NCBI GenBank assembly: GCA_937926265.1
Contig: CALAZS010000166.1
Coordinates: 1 to 30,450, forward strand
Origin: an uncultured Gammaproteobacteria bacterium
Lineage (GTDB): Bacteria > Pseudomonadota > Gammaproteobacteria > Chromatiales > Chromatiaceae
Direction: 5' to 3'
Length of the DNA: 30,450 bases
The notes under the pieces are model-generated. The model was not told the DNA's origin and searched no databases. It saw only the letters and a list, made by a program, of their open reading frames with translations. Shown here one piece after another: positions 1-6,225 of the stretch. Made by a program: the position numbers and the translations under genes. Numbering within the stretch: the stretch's first letter is position 1; every line of letters starts with the position of its first letter.

Positions 1-2
1 TA

Positions 3-716
3 GCTGATGACCCCGAAGTTCGAAAATCCATTATCAACCAGCAACCGATTGTGATTTCCAAACCGCACTCACCAGGCAGTCGCTGCCTTTATACGCTGGC
101 CAACGGTGTCGAAAAACATTTCAAGGAATCGCCAATCTCCAACAGCTTTGCTGATTTCTGGCAGGAACAGGAATCTCAAATTAAACCGGTTCCTGAAACA
201 AAACCTGCTGCTGCAGCCCGCGCAAAACCTGCAACATCAGTAGCCCCCACATCTGGTTCAAGCTCTTCTGGCACAGATCATCCCGATTGGGGTGACATGA
301 TGGATATTCTGAATCGTCAATTAGCAACGACCAACCTGAGTGAACACCAGGTAGCGCATTCAATTGATATGCTGATAGATAAGTTCAGGGAACGTTTCGG
401 TAAACTGCCATTTAACACTGAAGTGGCGCTGTGGAACGAACTGGATGCAGAAGACCTTCCCAAAGAACGCATGAGAAACCTGGTACAAATGGTTGAGTCA
501 AAATACCTGGAGCGCTACAAACAGCCAATGCGCAACAGTATTGATGACATGATTCATTTTCTGTCAAACAATGAAACTGAAGAAGGTCAATATATTCAGC
601 TGGCGCAGTTACTTAACCGTGGTTTTCACCGGCGTTTCAAGAAAAGTCTGTTTGAGGAAATATCAGGCGTTGCACAAAGCAGGCCGCGCTTATACCCGGT
701 ACGAAAAAGGCGTTAA
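3..716 (+). CDS. C-terminal part of a ParA/MinD-family ATPase-like protein with repeat tail (5' end outside window)
   Basis: The reading frame is open from the left edge, so the true start lies outside; a GTG at 51 is internal. The first ~50 codons (DDPEVRKSIINQQPIV, then a P-H-S and SFADFW) resemble the C-terminal end of MinD/FlhG-like ATPases of Gammaproteobacteria, where a D..(V/L)R.A(V/I)..Q..(V/I)V...P.S pattern is usual. The Walker motifs would lie upstream and cannot be seen. After this comes an Ala/Pro/Ser/Thr-rich linker (residues ~45-77 from the GTG), then a charged helical tail with three copies of a (K/G)(F/Y)xxR(F/Y) motif exactly 40 residues apart. The protein ends very basic (PVRKRR). 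Role would be positioning or partitioning of a cell structure; the family call is inferred from a short stretch only. It converges on the next gene with 2 bp between stop codons. Confidence 0.5.
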   Translation, partial: ADDPEVRKSIINQQPIVISKPHSPGSRCLYTLANGVEKHFKESPISNSFADFWQEQESQIKPVPETKPAAAARAKPATSVAPTSGSSSSGTDHPDWGDMMDILNRQLATTNLSEHQVAHSIDMLIDKFRERFGKLPFNTEVALWNELDAEDLPKERMRNLVQMVESKYLERYKQPMRNSIDDMIHFLSNNETEEGQYIQLAQLLNRGFHRRFKKSLFEEISGVAQSRPRLYPVRKRR

Positions 717-718
717 CG

Positions 719-1714
719 TTACATCAGCTTAAGGCGTGAAAAATCCAGCTCACGATGAGCCCGATTTACCAGTACCCGGGTTTCTTTATCAGCAAGATCC
801 AGACGTTGAGGCATCATCCAGGCCTTGGCCAGCTTATCTGCAACATAAAGATTAATGGCTTCCTGGCAACAGGCATCGCGTGAACTACCTTGACTTTGCA
901 TCTCGTAAACCTGGCATACCATCTCAGGCAGTTTCCAGTTTCTCGCTATGGCAGTTGTCAGCTTCTGGCATAAATCATAAAAGTCTTCACGAAACTTCCT
1001 GGAATTGGGCGAATGCTTGCCATCAAATGCAATATCAAGAATATGACAGCCAACAAACAAACCCAGGTTATTCAGTAAACCGGCAATGTAGGCATAGAAA
1101 GTGTTTGCGCTGACTTTTCTTGCCAGCTCTGAGCTAATTTCTGCGCTATTGATGGCATGCCTCAACAGCTTGGGCCCGGCCATTTCAACAAAATGTTCAT
1201 CATTTTGACCTATCACAGGTCGCCTTGAAGAAATTTCAACCAGTTCCAGTAAACCCGGCTCGCCCAGCGCATGAATCATGTCATTGAAGGATTTAACCGG
1301 GTGACCTTTCTGGTACTTGAGTGATTCAGATAAAACGACCGCATCGCCCAAAACAACAGGATCCCTTTTTAACAGATTGACTACCGCCTCGGTTTCAATT
1401 TGTGAAGAAGATTCCAGCATTGTCTGTAATTTGGGCAATGTCTCTTCTGTACGCGGCAGGCTTGCAAACAGGTTGCCGGTGTTTTTAAGCTGACTCTTCA
1501 GTCTTGATAAAACATCAATTTCAAACGAGTTGAGTTTTGCATCAATATGGGATGTTGCACCAAGCACCTGGCCAAGAAAGTTACCGTTAAGCTCTGTCGT
1601 GTTATAGCTTCCCAGGCCGGACTTGACCGCAAATTCTGGCGGAAAAGCATCAGCCTTACGATCACCGCATAGGGTTTTACTTTGACCGAAAAGTCCTTTT
1701 ACAAATTTCAACAT
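719..1714 (-). CDS. HDOD-domain protein with degenerate HD site
   Basis: 331 aa. Residues ~85-290 match the HDOD output/signalling fold: a LPRTEETLPKLQTML entry helix, a LLKRDPVVLGDAVVLSES segment, and the AGLLNNLGLF helix at 211-220. In HDOD proteins with a preserved HD pair this last segment reads GL.HD.G; here the pair is N215-N216, and the later H-HD pair is also lost (QVYEMQS). It therefore cannot bind metal like an HD phosphohydrolase, as is common in HDOD proteins that act as protein-protein signalling modules. The N-terminal ~80 residues are not recognised. It lies 42 bp after metZ on the same strand and may be read through from it. An AT-only inverted repeat (1739-1758) lies between them. 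Confidence 0.75.
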   Translation of the reverse strand: MLKFVKGLFGQSKTLCGDRKADAFPPEFAVKSGLGSYNTTELNGNFLGQVLGATSHIDAKLNSFEIDVLSRLKSQLKNTGNLFASLPRTEETLPKLQTMLESSSQIETEAVVNLLKRDPVVLGDAVVLSESLKYQKGHPVKSFNDMIHALGEPGLLELVEISSRRPVIGQNDEHFVEMAGPKLLRHAINSAEISSELARKVSANTFYAYIAGLLNNLGLFVGCHILDIAFDGKHSPNSRKFREDFYDLCQKLTTAIARNWKLPEMVCQVYEMQSQGSSRDACCQEAINLYVADKLAKAWMMPQRLDLADKETRVLVNRAHRELDFSRLKLM

Positions 1715-1756
1715 CTATACTGCAATCTCGTGATTCTGAATTACTCAATTAAGTAA

Positions 1757-2935
1757 TTAAAAAACCAGGTCGGCTTTAATATCTTCAATATTTTCCAGAC
1801 CAACAGCGATTCTGATTAATCCGGAATTGATCCCTGATTCCTGTTTTTGCTCATCTGATAACCGACCATGTGTGGTAGTTGCCGGATGCGTTATCGTAGT
1901 TTTGGTATCACCCAGGTTGGCTGTAATTGACAGCATTTTGGTATTATCGATCAGTTGCCAGGCAGCCTGCTGTCCACCTTTAACTTCAAAAGAGACAATA
2001 CCGCCAAAATCCGATTGTTGCTGTTTGGCTAAATCATGCTGCGGATGATTTTCCAGGCCGGGATGATAAACCTTTTCGACACTGTTCTGATTAGATAACC
2101 ACTTTGCCAGCGCCAATGCATTACTGGAATGCGCCTTCATTCTGAGTTCGAGTGTTTCCAGGCCTTTGAGGAAAATCCAGGCGTTAAAAGGGCTTAAGGT
2201 TGGACCGGCTGTTCTAACCACGCCAAACACATCTTCACCCACATTTTTTTTATCACCGACAACCGCACCACCAACTGCTCTGCCCTGTCCATCAAGGTAC
2301 TTGGTAGCAGAATGGATAACCAGGTCAGCACCAAGCTTTAAGGGCTGCTGTAAGGCCGGCGTGCAAAAGCAGTTGTCGACTGCCAGCAAAATATCATGCT
2401 TATGTGCCAGCTCAGCCAGTTGCTTGATGTCAGCTACTTCAGTTAAAGGATTTGAAGGCGTTTCCAGGAAAAACAACCGTGTTTCGGGTTTAACCGCCTT
2501 TTCCCATGCTTCAGGATCAGTCAATGAAACAAAGGTGGTATCAATACCAAACTTGGCCATGTACCTGGTAAACAGAATGGTTGTGGTTCCGAAGACACTT
2601 CGGGAGCAGACCACATGATCACCGGCTTTAAGCAAACCAAGACAGGTACCTAAAATTGCAGCCATACCTGATGAAAAAGCCACGCAGGACTCACCATCTT
2701 CCATCGCAGCCAGACGCTCTTCAAAGGTACGGACAGTTGGGTTGGTAAAACGAGAATATATATTGCCAGCTTCATCTCCGCTAAAACGTGCGGCAGCCTG
2801 GGCTGCGCTTTCGAACACGTAGCTGGATGTGGGGAAAATGGGTTCGGCATGTTCACCTTCCGGGGTGCGGTGATGCCCTACCCTGATCGCCCTGGTGGCT
2901 AATTCCCAGTCTGGCCATTCTTCTTCGTTAATCAT
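1757..2935 (-). CDS. metZ: O-succinylhomoserine sulfhydrylase (PLP-dependent, MetZ)
   Basis: 392 aa, typical for the Cys/Met-metabolism PLP family (cystathionine gamma-synthase fold). It would convert O-succinylhomoserine plus sulfide to homocysteine in methionine synthesis. Visible motifs: phosphate-binding Y60-S-R62, the SSGMAA stretch at 88-93, the cofactor-ring Asp in AVDNCF (D187), the PLP lysine in HSATKYLDGQ (K212), and the C-terminal SGLIRIAVGLE motif. The order of motifs and the EGEHAEPIFPTSSYVF N-terminus fit MetZ better than MetB or MetC, though substrate choice inside this family cannot be proved by eye. An in-frame ATG with only a weak upstream purine run is used. It is preceded by a ~205-bp gap with a TATAAT hexamer and an unusual inverted-repeat element. 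Confidence 0.9.
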   Translation of the reverse strand: MINEEEWPDWELATRAIRVGHHRTPEGEHAEPIFPTSSYVFESAAQAAARFSGDEAGNIYSRFTNPTVRTFEERLAAMEDGESCVAFSSGMAAILGTCLGLLKAGDHVVCSRSVFGTTTILFTRYMAKFGIDTTFVSLTDPEAWEKAVKPETRLFFLETPSNPLTEVADIKQLAELAHKHDILLAVDNCFCTPALQQPLKLGADLVIHSATKYLDGQGRAVGGAVVGDKKNVGEDVFGVVRTAGPTLSPFNAWIFLKGLETLELRMKAHSSNALALAKWLSNQNSVEKVYHPGLENHPQHDLAKQQQSDFGGIVSFEVKGGQQAAWQLIDNTKMLSITANLGDTKTTITHPATTTHGRLSDEQKQESGINSGLIRIAVGLENIEDIKADLVF

Positions 2936-2977
2936 GATCTGATCTTAATACTTTGAATAATCGAATGATTTTAAGGG

Positions 2978-2983
2978 ATTATA
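2978..2983 (-). promoter_or_regulatory. Possible -10 box for metZ
   Basis: A perfect TATAAT (minus strand) lies about 43 bp upstream of the metZ ATG. No convincing -35 hexamer is found 16-18 bp further upstream, so this is a weak call. Confidence 0.3.
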
Positions 2984-3019
2984 TCAATTCGAGAAAGGAA
3001 ACCTTTTGGCAGCAATAAA

Positions 3020-3099
3020 TTCCGATATTAAAAACGCTGTAAATACCTCCTTGTAAGCTTTACTTCGGCATCCATGCCTCAGAAATTTTAATATCGGAA
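3020..3099. repeat. 80-bp element with perfect 14-bp terminal inverted repeats
   Basis: The left end ttccgatattaaaa (3020-3033) is the exact reverse complement of the right end (3086-3099). Inside lie gtaaa/tttac (3039-3043/3059-3063) and a ggcat/atgcc palindrome (3067-3078). It sits between kdsB and metZ, does not look like an intrinsic terminator (52-bp loop, no T-run), and no clear target-site duplication is seen. It could be a MITE-like or REP-like repeat, or a structured regulator. Confidence 0.55.
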
Positions 3100-3140
3100 A
3101 TCATAACTGCCTTAGAGGTTTCTGGTCCGTTAATTCAAAT

Positions 3141-3902
3141 TCAAAGACCAAACACCTCATTCACCCGATCAAGATCTGCCTGTGTATCAACACCAATACC
3201 GGGGGAAACATCTGTTCGGGAAACATGAATTTTACGGCCGTGCCACAAGACTCGTAATTGTTCGAGTGATTCTATTTGTTCCGTTGGTGCATGATCCCAG
3301 GAAACAAACTCATCCAGAAAACCGGCTCGATAGGCATAAAGACCGACATGACGGTAAAACAGTTTCAGGCTTTCAGGTTTCTGCAATCCTTCAGCAAAAT
3401 CATTTCGATGCCAGGGAATCGGCGCTCGACTGAAATACTGCGCATAACCCTCTGCATCAGTAACAACCTTGACCACGTTTGGATCAATCACATCCTCAAA
3501 CGATTCAATTGGCACACTCAACGTGGTAATAACAGCATCTTTATGGCTGGCCATATCATTGGCCACCTGGGTCACCAGCGAAGCAGGCATTTCGGGTTCA
3601 TCACCCTGAAGGTTCACAATGATGTCATCTGCATCCCACTGGTAAATTGATACCACTTCCGCCAGCCTGTCAGTACCACTTTGATGATCAGTTGCAGTCA
3701 TGCAGGCTTCGCCACCAAAAGCGACGACCGCATCATGAATACGCTGGTCATCGGTTGCCACAACCACTTTATCAGCAGAACTTTCAAGCGCACGCTGGTA
3801 AACATGTTCAATCATTGGTTTACCGGCGATTTCCAGTAATGGTTTACCGGGTAATCGGGAAGACTGGTAACGGGCTGGAATGACAACCTTGAACGATGTC
3901 AT
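3141..3902 (-). CDS. kdsB: 3-deoxy-manno-octulosonate cytidylyltransferase (CMP-Kdo synthetase)
   Basis: 253 aa, the usual KdsB length. It activates Kdo with CTP to give CMP-Kdo for the LPS inner core, in the cytoplasm. The N-terminal nucleotide-binding motif VVIPARYQSSRLPGKPL, then KPMIEHVYQRA, VVATDD, the TATDHQSGTDRLAE segment and NLQGDEPEMP are all family signatures. The C-terminal region has FYRHVGLYAYR and a PTEQIESLEQLRVL segment typical of the family. It starts 5 bp after the trm112 stop codon, as in the conserved lpxK-ycaR-kdsB arrangement. Confidence 0.96.
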   Translation of the reverse strand: MTSFKVVIPARYQSSRLPGKPLLEIAGKPMIEHVYQRALESSADKVVVATDDQRIHDAVVAFGGEACMTATDHQSGTDRLAEVVSIYQWDADDIIVNLQGDEPEMPASLVTQVANDMASHKDAVITTLSVPIESFEDVIDPNVVKVVTDAEGYAQYFSRAPIPWHRNDFAEGLQKPESLKLFYRHVGLYAYRAGFLDEFVSWDHAPTEQIESLEQLRVLWHGRKIHVSRTDVSPGIGVDTQADLDRVNEVFGL

Positions 3903-3907
3903 CAGGT

Positions 3908-4087
3908 TTAAACTTCCTCTGTCGATGGTAACTCGCGGGCCTCTTCGACCAGCATGACAGGAATATCATCCCTGATCGGATAAGCCAGCCGGTCAAGTTT
4001 ACAAATCAGTTCCTGTTTTTTTTTGTCAAAAACCAGTTCCCCTTTGCATACCGGGCAAACCAGTATATCAAGCAGCTTCTTGTCCAT
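3908..4087 (-). CDS. Trm112/YcaR-family small zinc-ribbon-like protein
   Basis: 59 aa, read by translating the minus strand between kdsB and lpxK. It begins MDKKLLDILVCPVCKG and continues with a Cys (ICKLDRLAYPI) and the hallmark YPIRDDIPVML..EAR. These are the signatures of the UPF0434/Trm112 family (E. coli YcaR), whose members in other organisms activate methyltransferases; the role in this operon is unknown. Its ATG lies inside the 3' end of lpxK (20-bp overlap, different frame), so it is likely translated by coupling. The kdsB start follows after 5 bp. It is short and easily missed by gene callers. Confidence 0.92.
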   Translation of the reverse strand: MDKKLLDILVCPVCKGELVFDKKKQELICKLDRLAYPIRDDIPVMLVEEARELPSTEEV

Positions 4088-5072
4088 CTTTCATACCCTC
4101 AATAATTTCGAAAAAGGCCTGTACAAACTTCGCCTCGGGCTGTGCACACACCTGCAGATACCAGCATTCATCACCAGCAAAATACTGGCATTTTACGGCA
4201 TCCTTTTCTGTCATGATAACAGGCAGGCCATCGTTAAATTCAATATCTTCTTTTGTAAACACATGATGATCGTCAAAAGGATGTTCTATGATTTCAAGCT
4301 CATTTTCCTTTAACAATCGAAAAAAACGTTCGTTATTTCCCAATCCGGCAACGGCATGCACTTTTTGGCGGGAAAAATCTTTCAGTGGCCTGTTTCTGAC
4401 ATTGTCCCCTGACCCTCCAACTGAAACCAGTTCGCCCTGGCGGGTTCGCATACTGCACTCCTGGAAGGTGGTTGGTCCGTTTGATACCACCAGGTCGACG
4501 AAGTTCAATCGCCATTTACCTTCTCTTAAGGGGCCGGACGGCAGCAAAAACCCATTGCCAAATCGTCTGCGACCGTCAATGACGGCAATTTCGACATCAC
4601 GCCCCAGTCCGTAATGCTGTAAACCATCATCCGAAATTAAAATGTCACAGTCTGAATTTTGCAGCAGGGCTTTGCCGGCTGCATAACGGTCGGGGCCTAC
4701 TGCCATTGGGCAGCCTGTTCTGCGTGATAGCAAAATGGCTTCATCGCCTACTGCCTTGGGGTCACTGTCCGGCCTGACCTGTTGAGGCCAGTGTTTGGCT
4801 TTTCCACCGTAGCCCCTGGAAATCAGTCCGGGTTTATAGCCTTTGACCTTTAAGTAATCGGCTATCCAGACAACCAGTGGTGTTTTACCTGTGCCACCGA
4901 CAGTGATATTGCCAACAACAATCACCGGCACATCAAGCCGGCCAATTTTCTTGAGTCCGGTTCGGTAAAAGACTCTTCGAAAAAGAGACAAAACAAAAAA
5001 CACCGCCGTCAGTGGCAGTAAAAGATAGGCTATAACAGTTTGTTTATACCAAAGCTTATCGATTAAGCTCAT
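4068..5072 (-). CDS. lpxK: Tetraacyldisaccharide 4'-kinase
   Basis: 334 aa, normal LpxK length. It phosphorylates the 4' position of the lipid A disaccharide at the inner-membrane face. An N-terminal membrane segment (residues ~12-30) is followed by the P-loop VGNITVGGTGKTP (53-65, K63), the LISRGYGG motif, VGDEAILLSRRTGCPMAVG, and the ISDDGLQHYGLGRDVEIAVID motif; MTEKDAVKC lies near the C-terminus. The start ATG is the last of four ATGAGC copies made by a 13-bp tandem repeat running from the exbD stop, so the ribosome has several overlapping mini-reading frames before it. Its 3' end overlaps trm112. Confidence 0.96.
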   Translation of the reverse strand: MSLIDKLWYKQTVIAYLLLPLTAVFFVLSLFRRVFYRTGLKKIGRLDVPVIVVGNITVGGTGKTPLVVWIADYLKVKGYKPGLISRGYGGKAKHWPQQVRPDSDPKAVGDEAILLSRRTGCPMAVGPDRYAAGKALLQNSDCDILISDDGLQHYGLGRDVEIAVIDGRRRFGNGFLLPSGPLREGKWRLNFVDLVVSNGPTTFQECSMRTRQGELVSVGGSGDNVRNRPLKDFSRQKVHAVAGLGNNERFFRLLKENELEIIEHPFDDHHVFTKEDIEFNDGLPVIMTEKDAVKCQYFAGDECWYLQVCAQPEAKFVQAFFEIIEGMKDGQEAA

Positions 5073-5129
5073 AAACTGGGCTCATAAATTGGGCTCATAA
5101 ATTGGGCTCATATTTTGGGCTCAATTACC
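5065..5129. repeat. 13-bp tandem array over the exbD stop and lpxK start
   Basis: About five units of a 13-bp repeat (consensus gggctcataaatt on the plus strand) lie at 5065, 5078, 5091, 5104 and 5117. Units at 5078 and 5091 are identical; the outer ones are decayed. Each inner unit puts an ATGAGC on the minus strand. The array includes the exbD TGA and the lpxK ATG. Confidence 0.85.
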
Positions 5130-5552
5130 AGGTTCGCCAGACTGACGGGTAGCAAAAGTCATTTGTGACATACCCAGTTGGCTGGCAACATCAAGCACGG
5201 TTATCACTGACTGATGCGGTGCTTTGCCATCTGCAGAAATAATCACCGGCAGATCGGTTTTACCTTCAGAAACCTTAACGAGCATTTTTCGCAGGGTTTC
5301 TTTGTCAGACCGGATTAACTCTTCTTCATTAACAAAGTAATTGCCTTCTGCATTAACCCCGATTGCGATTGAGGTCGGTTCTTTCTCAACCAGTTCTGAC
5401 GAATCTGCTTCAGGTAACTTAATCTGAATCTGCGCCTGCTTATCAAACGTTGTAGAAACCATGAAAAAAATCAGCAACAGGAACACCACGTCAATCAATG
5501 GCGTGAGGTTGACCTCGATGGTTTTCAGATCGGATTCCTTGCGAAACTTCAT
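5121..5552 (-). CDS. exbD: ExbD/TolR-family proton-channel subunit
   Basis: 143 aa. A short cytoplasmic N-terminus is followed by a single transmembrane helix with the conserved Asp (VNLTPLIDVVFLLLIFFMV, D21), then a periplasmic domain with IKLPEADS. It works with an ExbB/TolQ-type protein as a proton-driven motor in the inner membrane. Its start overlaps the exbB stop by 4 bp (ATGA), so the pair is coupled. No TonB or Tol gene is nearby. The gene lies between comEC and lpxK as in Pseudomonas, where the partner of this motor is not settled to my knowledge. Confidence 0.92.
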   Translation of the reverse strand: MKFRKESDLKTIEVNLTPLIDVVFLLLIFFMVSTTFDKQAQIQIKLPEADSSELVEKEPTSIAIGVNAEGNYFVNEEELIRSDKETLRKMLVKVSEGKTDLPVIISADGKAPHQSVITVLDVASQLGMSQMTFATRQSGEPGN

Positions 5553-6169
5553 CCGATGCTGTCCTCGCGGTCACCCTGCATAACCTCTACCATTTTCAAA
5601 GACTCTTCTTCCATGCCAAGTACCAGCATGTTGACTTTGCCCAGCAGGTAACGGTGAAAAATCAGTACGGGAATTGCAACAGACATACCGGCCGCCGTTG
5701 TTATCAGCGCCTCGGAGATACCACCGGCCAGCACAGTCGGATCACCGACTCCCGCAGTTGTAATTGCGGTGAAAACCTTGATCATACCGATCACAGTGCC
5801 AAGCAGACCCAGTAATGGCGTAATGGCGGCAATCGTTCCAAGCGTATTAAGGTAACGTTCCAGCTCGTAAATCACCTGGTGCCCAACCTCTTCAATCGCT
5901 TCTTTCATCACCTCGCGGGAATGATGACGATTAATCAGGCCCGCGGCCAACACCCTGCCCAGAGGTGAACCTTCTTTAACTGCTGCGATATGCGCATTGG
6001 TCAGTTGGTTGTTTCTATGCAGATTCCAGACCTGGGCAACCAGGTTCTTGGGTAATACCCTTTTTTGGCGATAAACCCATAAACGTTCCAGAATAATTCC
6101 CAGTGCCAAGACCGAACAGGCGATGATGGGAATCATCAGCCATCCACCCGCTTTAACCAGTTCAAACAC
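5549..6169 (-). CDS. exbB: MotA/TolQ/ExbB-family proton-channel protein
   Basis: 206 aa, ExbB-like length. Three membrane helices are visible: residues ~9-28, ~108-132 (LGTIAAITPLLGLLGTVIGM, the hallmark of the family) and ~147-172 (ISEALITTAAGMSVAIP). A cytoplasmic helical region lies between the first two. It should form the pentameric ring around ExbD. The gap to the upstream comEC stop is 56 bp with no visible terminator, and the 4-bp ATGA overlap with exbD indicates one transcript. Confidence 0.92.
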   Translation of the reverse strand: MFELVKAGGWLMIPIIACSVLALGIILERLWVYRQKRVLPKNLVAQVWNLHRNNQLTNAHIAAVKEGSPLGRVLAAGLINRHHSREVMKEAIEEVGHQVIYELERYLNTLGTIAAITPLLGLLGTVIGMIKVFTAITTAGVGDPTVLAGGISEALITTAAGMSVAIPVLIFHRYLLGKVNMLVLGMEEESLKMVEVMQGDREDSIG

Positions 6170-6225
6170 GCCCTGTTACTCCCTTAATTCGTATAAAATT
6201 TCCGCACAGATATTACTGGATTGCC

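Noticed and set aside
1739..1758. Inverted repeat after metZ as intrinsic terminator
   Set aside because: The stem is only A-T-rich (7 bp), includes the metZ stop codon, and has no T-run on the minus strand after it.
2166..2618. Plus-strand open frame of 150 codons inside metZ
   Set aside because: It lies antisense to conserved metZ motifs and its Ser/Thr/Pro-rich translation looks like a shadow frame.
2936..3019. SAM or other methionine riboswitch before metZ
   Set aside because: The leader is too short and lacks recognisable conserved stems or a terminator; only a possible -10 box was seen.
5065..5129. CRISPR-like array
   Set aside because: Units are contiguous 13-bp copies with no spacers and there are no cas genes in the window.
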